5,729 bases of DNA from Clostridiaceae bacterium. Its GTDB lineage: Bacteria; Bacillota_A; Clostridia; Acetivibrionales; Acetivibrionaceae. Numbering within the stretch: the stretch's first letter is position 1; the number at the start of each line of letters is the position of its first letter. Where the stretch lies: positions 1 through 5,729 of the forward strand of contig JAAZCB010000535.1 in assembly GCA_012513545.1 (NCBI GenBank), written 5' to 3'. The notes under the pieces were generated by a model that saw only the letters and a list, made by a program, of their open reading frames with translations, was not told where the DNA came from and did no database searches. Made by a program: the position numbers and the translations under genes. This document shows, piece after piece, positions 1 to 5,580 of this stretch.

Positions 1-114
1 AATGATCTGAATGTGCTTGATTCGTTGATGCCTTGGTCGCAATCATTGCCACAATCATGCAGGCTTAATGATAAGAGTTTATATCAGAAGTAACAATAGT
101 TGTAGATGGGTTGT

Positions 115-984
115 ATTTGACGCTTACCTTGTAATCGAGTTAGCGCTTATGTATTTGAATCTTCATCGCAAATGTTCGATGTTGCGATTGTTGACGAGGT
201 ATGCAAAGCAACCCTACCCGAAATCCTAATGCCACTTGCCATTGCTCAAAAAGCGGTATTAGTTGGCGATCCCAAACAACTACCACCAGTTTTCTGCTCC
301 GAGGAAATCGAAGTCATTCGGAGTATAGAAAAGTGCAACTTGCAGAATTATATGTATATAGATGACCTGTTTTTGCGCTCAAATAATGTAACGCTACTTG
401 ATACACAATACCGCATGACGAACCAAATCGGAGATCTTATTAGAAAGCTATTCTATCCAGAAAAGCTAAAAAATGGCAGAAATGCAGATGTCGAGGACGG
501 TATCCTTTGGATAGACTATATTCCTACACAAACATGGCCGCTTGACGAAGTGGATAGAGCAGAGAAGCAGAGAATTTATAATCTTAACGAATGTGAAATC
601 ATCTCTGGTGTACTAATGAAACTTAATGCCAATTCAAACAATGGAACATCAGTTGCCATTATAGCCCCGTACAAGCACCAAGTATTTATGTTACGGAAGT
701 TTCTACAAACGGAGTCTCTAAGCAGTCTCGATATAAATATTGACAGCGTCGACGGATTTCAAGGCAAGGAATGCGACGTTGTGATATTCAGTCTAACAAG
801 AACGGTTGGATCGTTTCGCTTCCTTGCTGATGTACGGCGCCTAAACGTTGCTCTTTCAAGAGCACGAGACAGAATAATTGTTATTGGCAATTTGGATTAC
901 GCAACCAATAATAGCTTACTTAAAGCTGTTTCTAATGCAAGTAAAATACATAAATACGACTCGGAGTTTTGCGTGAAAAGCTAA
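115..984 (+). pseudogene. Truncated, frameshifted superfamily 1 (UPF1/DNA2-like) helicase remnant
   Basis: Carries the C-terminal half of an ATP-dependent SF1 DNA/RNA helicase. From the ATG at 172 (270 residues) it shows motif II IVDEV (residues 6-10), motif III GDPKQLPP (32-39), motif IV region DTQYRM (77-82), motif V VDGFQGKE (193-200) and motif VI NVALSRAR (225-232), so the second RecA-like domain is complete. The first RecA domain is missing: no Walker A (GxxGxGKT) is visible upstream in any frame. The open frame extends upstream of 172 to a TGA at 118-120. Removing three single T's around 116-130 would restore a family-like I-D-A-T-C-N-R-V segment just before motif II, which suggests accumulated single-base lesions. 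There is no ribosome binding site at 172, so that ATG is probably an internal Met. Without Walker A it cannot be an active ATPase. Whether the missing part lies left of the window is unknown. Family assignment is firm; specific role (defence, restriction or repair) is not assignable. Confidence 0.88.
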
Positions 985-1313
985 TAGCCTTAATGCCCTG
1001 TGGAATAGGAAATGGAGAATCCTCAGTAGCATTTAGAAATGGCCTTGCTGAATTGTCCTGAGTTAAGGGTACATAATCCATTCATTGAGTTCGAACATGT
1101 GATACCATATTTTGATAAATATATACAAGTGTTGGCAGGCGGTAGAATTAAAACCTCATAAATAATTAAGCAAGAATTGTAGTACTTAAGACAGGAGTTG
1201 GATTAGCGCAAGAACATATCAGGGCATGACCCGGAGGTATTCCCGGAAATGCTGTGGATGTAAAAAACCGACTCCCTCCCCTCCGGTTATCTTTTGCTAT
1301 TTATTCTGTTTGA
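985..1313. other. Non-coding or decayed spacer
   Basis: About 330 bases between two broken genes. It holds no ORF with recognisable domains, no tRNA, and no convincing promoter or terminator. The only protein-like stretch is a 40-codon frame from ATG 1039 to TAA 1159-1161 on the plus strand. It has ordinary composition (for example HNPFIEFEHVIPYFDKY) but no ribosome binding site and no family I recognise, so it may be a gene remnant or chance. A weak 5-bp inverted repeat (AACCG/CGGTT, about 1266-1288) is too short to call a terminator. The segment is probably further decay debris. Confidence 0.5.
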
Positions 1314-1739
1314 GATAAGTTATATTGCCCCAAAACACTGAGTTTCCCTATGCTGATAGAACTTTATGAGGAATCCGAAGTGATACGCAAAACCGGGAAG
1401 CCTACGAGGAGGAAAAGCGAAGAGAAGAGGAGGAGAAAAGGCGGCGTGAGGAGCGAAAAATCCGGTATAACGAAGAAGTTGATAAGACTATTGCATTGAC
1501 GAATATAGCTCAGGACTATGATTTGGCTTGTAAAATTAGGGCTTATAAGGGCTTATATTAATGCATTAGAGCCAAAAGTGGACATGAATGACGAAAACAC
1601 AGTAGAATTTATTGACTGGGCTAAGAAAAAGGCTGACTGGTTTGATCCAACGATAGCAAGGAAGGATGAGCTATTTGGTGAGAGAAATCATGAGGAAAGC
1701 GAAGAACGGAAAGCTCTCAAAAAATCATATTATTGGTAA
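1314..1739 (+). pseudogene. Frameshifted gene with charged coiled coil and C-terminal domain, family unidentified
   Basis: Three frame segments join into one protein if two lesions are repaired. From ATG 1350 the frame reads MLIELYEESEVIRK. Adding one A to the A4 run at 1389-1392 shifts it into a very charged stretch (REAYEEEKRREEE, about 1394-1455) that should form a coiled coil. This continues to about 1546 with TNIAQDYDLACKIRAY. An exact 10-bp tandem duplication (1538-1557) then shifts the frame to an early TAA at 1559. Removing one copy continues as INALEP, then EFIDWAKKKADWFDPTIARKDELF, ending at TAA 1737-1739. Repaired from 1350 it would be 126 residues. The open frame runs back to a TGA at 1311, so the N-terminal part is lost or more decayed. 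The C-terminal pattern (WAKKKADWFDP) resembles tails of uncharacterised bacterial proteins that may carry an N-terminal DNA-binding domain; this is from memory and weak. No function is assigned. Confidence 0.75.
1538..1557 (+). repeat. 10-bp tandem duplication causing a frameshift
   Basis: AGGGCTTATA occurs twice back to back (1538-1547 and 1548-1557). Excising either copy restores the reading frame KIRAY-INALEP across the junction, so the duplication is the direct cause of the frame break in the surrounding gene. It resembles a replication-slippage product. Confidence 0.9.
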
Positions 1740-1818
1740 AAGCATTTTAGCTTAACACGACCTAAAAACTAAAATTGCAGATTTTATATGGTGTTGAATC
1801 TGAAATGAATTGGTAAGC

Positions 1819-1830
1819 TGGCTATAGCCA
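1819..1830. other. 12-bp perfect palindrome upstream of the abiE promoter
   Basis: TGGCTATAGCCA is a perfect 12-bp palindrome lying about 53 bp before the -35 box of the AbiE operon. It could be a regulator site or chance. It is not followed by a T tract, so it is not a terminator. Confidence 0.3.
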
Positions 1831-1882
1831 CCGTATGTTCGAATAAAGTCTTTCTGTCAGATGCTTTTTAAATACCTCAACA

Positions 1883-1931
1883 TTTGACTTTTGCGCATAG
1901 TAATATTATAATTATATGCAAGAAAGTCAAA
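1883..1931. promoter_or_regulatory. Long inverted repeat over the promoter, candidate AbiEi operator
   Basis: Left arm TTTGACTTTTGCGCATA (1883-1899) and right arm TATGCAAGAAAGTCAAA (1915-1931) are inverted copies matching at 14 of 17 positions. They are separated by a 15-bp AT-rich spacer that contains the -10 box. The left arm covers the -35 box and the right arm covers the expected transcription start, so a bound protein would block RNA polymerase. Characterised AbiEi antitoxins repress their own promoters by binding inverted repeats, which makes the adjacent AbiEi the obvious ligand (inference). Confidence 0.72.
1884..1912 (+). promoter_or_regulatory. Sigma-A-type promoter of the AbiE operon
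   Basis: TTGACT (1884-1889), a 17-bp spacer and TATAAT (1907-1912) make a near-consensus vegetative promoter. Transcription should start near 1919, leaving about 30 nt of leader before the AbiEi ATG at 1950. The TTG at 1884, which could be read as an upstream start codon, is in fact the -35 box, so translation cannot begin there. Confidence 0.88.
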
Positions 1932-1949
1932 ATTGAGAGGAGGCTTGCC

Positions 1950-2543
1950 ATGACAAACAAAGAATTAATTATGCAAATGGTTCATGAAAACAAAGGTACT
2001 GTTACTGCAGAGCAGGTAAGTGCACGTGGTTTGTCGAGGGGGAGTCTTAAGTACCTAGCAGATAAAGGCATTCTGGAGCGCACATCACGAGGGGTGTATA
2101 TTTTGCCTGAAATCTGGGAGGATGAAATTTTTAATTTGCAAATAAGATTTAAAAAAGGAATTTTTTCAAAAGAGACTTCATTGTTTCTTCATGGGTTTAC
2201 AGATAGAACGCCGCATAAATATCATATGACTTTTCCTATTAACTATAACACCACAGCTTTAAAGCTTGAAAATGTTATCTTTGACCGTGTGAAAAATGAT
2301 CTATATGATGTTGGTGTTACCGATGTTAAAACTCCGGGTGGAAATATAGTCAGAGCATACGGAATAGAAAGAACCCTATGCGATATTTTAAAAGGACGGA
2401 GCCATACAGACATTCATATTATTTCTGAAACCTTCAAGAGATATTCAAGGAGTGAGGCAAAAAATATCCCTTTGCTTTCTAAATATGCAAAGCTGCTCAA
2501 GGTAGAGAAAAAAGTCCGTTCTTATCTGGAGGTGCTGTTATGA
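1950..2543 (+). CDS. abiEi: AbiEi-type antitoxin and transcriptional repressor
   Basis: Antitoxin of a type IV toxin-antitoxin/abortive-infection pair; in this family it counteracts the toxin without binding it directly and represses the operon. Start is the ATG at 1950 because GAGAGGAGG (1935-1943) sits 6 nt upstream; the frame stays open further upstream but only through promoter sequence. The 197-residue protein begins with a winged-helix domain (about 1-50), with recognition-helix-like SARGLSRGSLKYLADKG and wing TSRGVYILPE. The AbiEi C-terminal domain follows, with SKETSLFLHGFTDRTPHKYHMTFP (73-96, split here as SKETSLFLHG and FTDRTPHKYHMTFP) and the typical GIERTLCDILKG (138-149). Length is in the usual range for the short AbiEi form. 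The stop overlaps the toxin start (ATGA, 2540-2543), which implies translational coupling. Regulation is likely by self-binding to the inverted repeat over the promoter. It appears intact, unlike the genes around the operon. Confidence 0.92.
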   Translation: MTNKELIMQMVHENKGTVTAEQVSARGLSRGSLKYLADKGILERTSRGVYILPEIWEDEIFNLQIRFKKGIFSKETSLFLHGFTDRTPHKYHMTFPINYNTTALKLENVIFDRVKNDLYDVGVTDVKTPGGNIVRAYGIERTLCDILKGRSHTDIHIISETFKRYSRSEAKNIPLLSKYAKLLKVEKKVRSYLEVLL

Positions 2544-3382
2544 AAAATGCAATGCAGCTAAAGGCAATTATAAAAAACATGGCAAAAGAAAAGAATATCT
2601 CTGCTCAGATTGTCATGCAAAATTATATGCTGGAGCGTTTACTTGAGCGAATTTCGATGTCAAAATATTATCCACACTTTATTTTGAAGGGCGGCTTTCT
2701 AATAGCGGCTATGGTAGGGCTTGATACTCGTGCCACCATGGATATGGATGCAACGATAAAAGGCATTCCATTGACAAAGGAAACTCTTACCGAGATGTTT
2801 GAGGAAATCTGTAAAATCAATGTGGGCGATGATGTCGTATTTTCTTTTGAACGGATTGGGGAGATACGTGAGGATGACGAATACTCAGGCTACCGTATTA
2901 CATTAAACGCCTCCTATCCTCCAATGGCTGTTCCTTTGAAATTGGATATAACCACGGGTGATAAAATAACCCCGAAGGAAATTATCTATGAATTCAGGCT
3001 GCTGCTGGAAGAGCGGAGCATCAGGGTTCTTGCCTACAACCTTGAAACTGTACTAGCAGAAAAACTTGAAACTGTCATCTCACGTGGTGACCAGAATACA
3101 CGGGCCAGGGATTTTTATGACATATATATTCTACAAAGGCTGCAGGGGAAAAATATCGAAAACATGGCTTTGAAAGCTGCTCTGTCAGCTACTGCCGACA
3201 AAAGGAATTCATCTGAGATCATGGAACGGTATGACGAAATTATTACTGCAATTGAAAACAGCAATGAAATGCAGAAAAGATGGGCGGATTACCAAAAAGA
3301 CTTTGATTATGCCGAAGGTATTACATTTGAGGATGTGTGCGGGGCAATCCGGGAGCTGCTTAATACATTGCAAAAGCTTTAA
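2540..3382 (+). CDS. abiEii: AbiEii/AbiGii-type nucleotidyltransferase toxin
   Basis: Toxin of the AbiE type IV system, in the DNA polymerase-beta-like nucleotidyltransferase superfamily. Characterised relatives bind nucleotides, and the MenT toxins of mycobacteria add pyrimidines to tRNA 3' ends and so stop translation. Over 280 residues the catalytic pattern is complete: KGGFL (50-54), then RATMDMD with acidic pair D68 and D70, third acidic/basic segment LKLDITTGD with K134 and D136, and EKLETVISRG followed by RARDFYDIY with K175, R190, D191 and D194. The C-terminal third is helical. Start is ATG 2540, with GGAGGTG at 2528-2534, overlapping the AbiEi stop by 4 nt. No truncation or missing catalytic residue is visible, so it should be active. 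The next gene starts 27 bp downstream without its own evident promoter, so it is probably co-transcribed. The target in this organism is not known. Confidence 0.93.
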   Translation: MKNAMQLKAIIKNMAKEKNISAQIVMQNYMLERLLERISMSKYYPHFILKGGFLIAAMVGLDTRATMDMDATIKGIPLTKETLTEMFEEICKINVGDDVVFSFERIGEIREDDEYSGYRITLNASYPPMAVPLKLDITTGDKITPKEIIYEFRLLLEERSIRVLAYNLETVLAEKLETVISRGDQNTRARDFYDIYILQRLQGKNIENMALKAALSATADKRNSSEIMERYDEIITAIENSNEMQKRWADYQKDFDYAEGITFEDVCGAIRELLNTLQKL

Positions 3383-3409
3383 AGAGTATAGTTTATGGGA
3401 GGTTTATTT

Positions 3410-4000
3410 ATGCTTAACAAAGCCATTGAAATTGCTACTCGTGCTCATGCAGGGCAGGTTGATATGGGAGGGGAGCCATATTTACTGCATCCGCTCAGGG
3501 TCATGCTTTCGAGAGAAAATGAACTTGAAAGGATATGTGCAGTTCTGCACGATGTTGTAGAAGACTCGTATATTACCTTTGATGATCTTCGCAAACAGGG
3601 ATTTTCTGAGGATGTAATTGCTGTGTTGGACTGCCTGACCAAACGAGAGGGAGAAAGCTATGATAAATTTATTGATAGAGTATTAAAGAATGAAACGGCC
3701 TGCCGGGTGAAGCTTGCAGATTTGTATGATAATATGGATTTGTCAAGAATTAAAAATCCGACTGAGGAGGATATCGCACGGATTAAGCAATATAGAGAAG
3801 CTACAGACCGGATTTCCGATATCTTACCTTTAAAGGAAGGCATAAAGGATGAGCGGGTAATTAAGATAGACGGGTGTGTATCTATCCAGCCATTCCTAAG
3901 CCACGATGATTTTTTAAACAGATTTATTGCCTTCGTTGAAATGCATGGATGGTACTTTGGCGGCGGCACGGAAGACGTTACATATAAAGAGGAAGAATAA
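3410..4000 (+). CDS. Stand-alone SpoT/MESH1-like HD-domain hydrolase with C-terminal extension
   Basis: Probable metal-dependent pyrophosphohydrolase of the HD superfamily related to (p)ppGpp 3'-pyrophosphohydrolases. Start is ATG 3410: GGGAGG (3397-3402) lies 7 nt upstream, while an in-frame ATG at 3395 precedes that site and is rejected. In the 196-residue product, RAHAGQ (11-16), PYLLHPLRV with H27, LHDVVEDS with H47-D48 and E51-D52, LTKREGESYDKFI, and VKLADLYDN with D104 and N108 reproduce the metal-ligand and catalytic set of SpoT/MESH1 hydrolases. Where many relatives have a Lys after HAGQ (HAGQxxK), residue 19 is Met, which could change substrate recognition. There is no synthetase domain, and residues about 145-196 form an extension ending in WYFGGG that ordinary small alarmone hydrolases lack. 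It sits 27 bp after the AbiEii toxin and 29 bp before the next gene. The substrate (alarmone, tRNA-CCA-pyrophosphate or another nucleotide) is not determinable here. Confidence 0.85.
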   Translation: MLNKAIEIATRAHAGQVDMGGEPYLLHPLRVMLSRENELERICAVLHDVVEDSYITFDDLRKQGFSEDVIAVLDCLTKREGESYDKFIDRVLKNETACRVKLADLYDNMDLSRIKNPTEEDIARIKQYREATDRISDILPLKEGIKDERVIKIDGCVSIQPFLSHDDFLNRFIAFVEMHGWYFGGGTEDVTYKEEE

Positions 4001-4029
4001 TACTGATGGAAGTTGAGGCATGAGCAATC

Positions 4030-4944
4030 ATGTTAAAAAACAAGCAATTTGCAAATGTGGGAATTGGAATGGGAGCAACACAATATGAAAAATTAGGCTT
4101 GCAGGTTGAAAATATTAATATCTTGTTGAGTCAGGTGAAAAACTGGCCGGGTGAAGTTCTGAAATCACATAATGACTCAAGCCATCTTATACATAAGCTT
4201 GCTTTCCTTGTGGACATCGGTTTTGATATAGAAACTCCTGAAATTGCCGAAGCTGTCCAAAAGATTACAGAGCATATATCTGTTGAAAGCTTATACCAGG
4301 TCAAGGTGAATATTCCTCAGCATTTCGGAGGTACTGGCCAGGAGCAATGGTCATGGATGCTCTGTGATGCACCGCTCATTCTTTATTCGTTAATAAGAGT
4401 TGGTTACCCTGAAGAGGATAGAATCAAAACTGCTGTTGAATTCCTGTTCGGACTAGGGAATGGTAGTGGTTGGCCTTGCAAGGTTTCTCCCGACCTTGGA
4501 AAGTTTAGGGGACCAGGGAGGAAGGATGACCCTTGCCCGTATGCAACACTGTTAATGCTGAAGCTGCTGTCCTTGTTTGACGAATATATTGATTTGCCGC
4601 AGGCTCATAATGGAGCAGAGGCACTGCTTTCATTATGGGAGCAGCGAAAGGAACGAAGACCGTATATGTTTGCAATGGGAAGCGGATTTCAAAAGCTGAA
4701 GGCACCGTTAATCTGGTTTGATATTTTGCATGTTGTGGACGTTTTGAGCAGGTATAAATTTCTTCATAAAGATAAAAGGCTTTTGGAAATGGTAGAAATC
4801 ATAAAAAGCAAATCAGACAGTAATGGTCAGTATAAAGCGGAATCTGTCTATAAAGCGTGGGGGAACTGGGAATTTGGGCAAAAGAAAACCCCTTCAAGGT
4901 GGATTACATATAATGTAACAAATATATTAAGCAGGTTTGACTAA
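4030..4944 (+). CDS. Prenyltransferase/squalene-cyclase-like alpha/alpha-toroid protein, function unknown
   Basis: A 304-residue soluble protein without signal peptide or membrane span. Its motif order resembles uncharacterised bacterial proteins of the terpenoid cyclase/protein prenyltransferase alpha-alpha toroid fold: NWPGEVLKSHND (38-49), WSWMLCDAPL (107-116), GWPC (147-150), RGPGRKDDPCPYAT (160-173), MGSGFQKLKAP (216-225) and a C-terminal WGNWEFGQKKTPSRWITYNV (277-296). Family identity comes from recognition of these motifs, not a search. The cyclase DxDD acid motif is not seen. D167-x-C169 recalls the Asp-x-Cys zinc ligand pair of protein prenyltransferases, and C112/C150 are also candidates, but this is speculative. 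Start choice is uncertain: ATG 4030 has a GAGG at 4015-4018, 11 nt away; Met14 (4069) is an alternative. As the last gene of the AbiE operon it ends where a 22-bp hairpin begins. No catalytic role is claimed. Confidence 0.7.
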   Translation: MLKNKQFANVGIGMGATQYEKLGLQVENINILLSQVKNWPGEVLKSHNDSSHLIHKLAFLVDIGFDIETPEIAEAVQKITEHISVESLYQVKVNIPQHFGGTGQEQWSWMLCDAPLILYSLIRVGYPEEDRIKTAVEFLFGLGNGSGWPCKVSPDLGKFRGPGRKDDPCPYATLLMLKLLSLFDEYIDLPQAHNGAEALLSLWEQRKERRPYMFAMGSGFQKLKAPLIWFDILHVVDVLSRYKFLHKDKRLLEMVEIIKSKSDSNGQYKAESVYKAWGNWEFGQKKTPSRWITYNVTNILSRFD

Positions 4945-4994
4945 CAATTTAGCGGTATTCCAAACAACAGCCGTTTGGAATACCGCTAAATTGT
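4944..4994. terminator. Perfect 22-bp hairpin, likely bidirectional terminator
   Basis: Arms 4944-4965 and 4973-4994 are exactly complementary over 22 bp with a 7-nt loop (AACAGCC). The left arm begins in the last base of the toroid gene's TAA. It lies between convergent transcription units, as expected for a bidirectional terminator. No T tract follows on either strand, so Rho-independent termination would be non-canonical; it could also act as an mRNA 3'-end stabiliser. Confidence 0.7.
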
Positions 4995-5110
4995 ACCAAA
5001 CTTGAGTAATTAGACAGTCGAGACGAGGAGACACAGAACCTAATATTATCATTATAAACCTTTGACAACTAAATCAATGTTATTACATGTTACAGGTGAG
5101 AAGCTTTCTT
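4995..5110. other. Intergenic spacer between convergent genes
   Basis: AT-rich spacer with no ORF. A TTGACA occurs at 5062-5067 but lacks an acceptable -10 box at 16-18 bp and no gene lies downstream on the plus strand. Confidence 0.5.
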
Positions 5111-5134
5111 TGGGAGGATTCATTTATCCTCCCA
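5111..5134 (-). terminator. 9-bp hairpin at the regulator's stop codon
   Basis: TGGGAGGAT (5111-5119) and ATCCTCCCA (5126-5134) form a perfect 9-bp GC-containing stem. The 6-nt loop holds the stop codon of the minus-strand regulator (TGA, 5122-5120). No T run follows in either direction, so it is a weak terminator candidate. Confidence 0.45.
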
Positions 5135-5460
5135 CGGCGGAAGTATATCCAGAAGGTCCAGTATGATTTTTTGATCTTTTATGCTTCTTTTACTTAGCTT
5201 GCATACAAGATCGAACATGACGGAAGCATCTTTATTTTCAAATTCAGGGCTTAAAAACCTGAATAATTCTTCAATAGAGATATTTAAAGCTTCTGTTACC
5301 TTCTCCAGGCTGTGAATGGTTGCCCCCCTCTCACCACGTTCCAACCGACCCATGTGTGAGGGGCTTATGCCTGCTTTCAGGGCTAAAGCTTCTTGAGATA
5401 TATTTTGTTCAGTTCTATATATCTAATTCTATCGCCTATAACCCTCTTTATATCTTTCAT
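5120..5460 (-). pseudogene. XRE-family helix-turn-helix regulator split by a 1-nt frameshift
   Basis: DNA-binding repressor of the XRE/Cro-C1 type. From ATG 5460-5458, which has AGGGGTGA (5472-5465) 4 nt upstream, the frame reads MKDIKRVIGDRIRYI, then goes out of frame near 5416 and stops at a TAG soon after. In the next frame the expected continuation follows directly: RTEQNISQEALALKAGISPS, then HMGRLERGERGATIHSLEKV and so on to TGA 5122-5120. Adding one base at about 5415-5417 restores a 113-residue protein with a complete five-helix HTH (about 10-65) and a helical tail ending LLDILPPWEDK. The 77-codon frame starting at the internal Met 5353 lacks helices 1-3 and has no ribosome binding site, so it is unlikely to be a functional protein. 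The lesion could be a real mutation or a sequencing error; the otherwise perfect family match suggests it is very recent or an artefact. It is convergent with the AbiE operon. Confidence 0.85.
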
Positions 5461-5495
5461 CGTTTCACCCCTATGAAAAACATATAGGTTATAGG
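5435..5495. promoter_or_regulatory. Repeated CCTATA/TATAGG motifs around the regulator start, candidate operator
   Basis: CCTATAACC (5435-5443) and its exact inverse GGTTATAGG (5487-5495) flank the regulator's start codon. A second TATAGG at 5483-5488 lies one 7-bp step from that at 5490-5495, and CCTATG occurs at 5470-5475. Such clustered half-sites next to an XRE gene suggest autoregulation; binding is inferred, not shown. Confidence 0.45.
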
Positions 5496-5517
5496 ACTAA
5501 AACTCAACGTCATAAAG

Positions 5518-5545
5518 TCTATATTTAAAGCTTAAATATGCTCAA
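5518..5545 (-). promoter_or_regulatory. Possible promoter of the XRE regulator
   Basis: Read on the minus strand, TTGAGC (5545-5540), a 16-bp spacer and TATAGA (5523-5518) form a moderate promoter. The leader would be about 50 nt and would include the TATAGG repeats. Confidence 0.35.
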
Positions 5546-5551
5546 TATGAG

Positions 5552-5580
5552 TTGACATGCATATATGGGTTCTCTATACT
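5552..5580 (+). promoter_or_regulatory. Strong divergent sigma-A-type promoter
   Basis: TTGACA (5552-5557), exactly 17 bp, then TATACT (5575-5580) is close to the vegetative consensus. It points right, divergent from the XRE regulator and about 57 bp from the TATAGG repeats. It presumably drives a transcript that continues beyond the window. Confidence 0.82.

Noticed and set aside
1..93. Frame open from the window edge for 30 codons to TAA 91-93
   Set aside because: No recognisable motif; too short to tell a gene 3' end from chance, and not clearly in register with the helicase remnant.
1884..1949. Upstream TTG start extending AbiEi by 22 residues
   Set aside because: The TTG is the -35 box and the region contains the -10 box; the ATG at 1950 has a strong ribosome binding site.
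3395..3409. ATG at 3395 as start of the HD protein
   Set aside because: It lies upstream of and overlaps the GGGAGG site that properly serves ATG 3410.
3231..3560. Plus-strand overlapping frame across the AbiEii/HD junction
   Set aside because: Shadow frame of two well-supported genes, with no domain and no ribosome binding site.
3445..3969. Two minus-strand frames opposite the HD gene
   Set aside because: Antisense shadows; translations show no family motif and the plus strand is clearly coding.
4505..4705. Minus-strand frame opposite the toroid gene
   Set aside because: Antisense shadow without start signal or recognisable domain.
5062..5090. TTGACA at 5062 as a promoter
   Set aside because: No acceptable -10 box at 16-18 bp and no plus-strand gene downstream.
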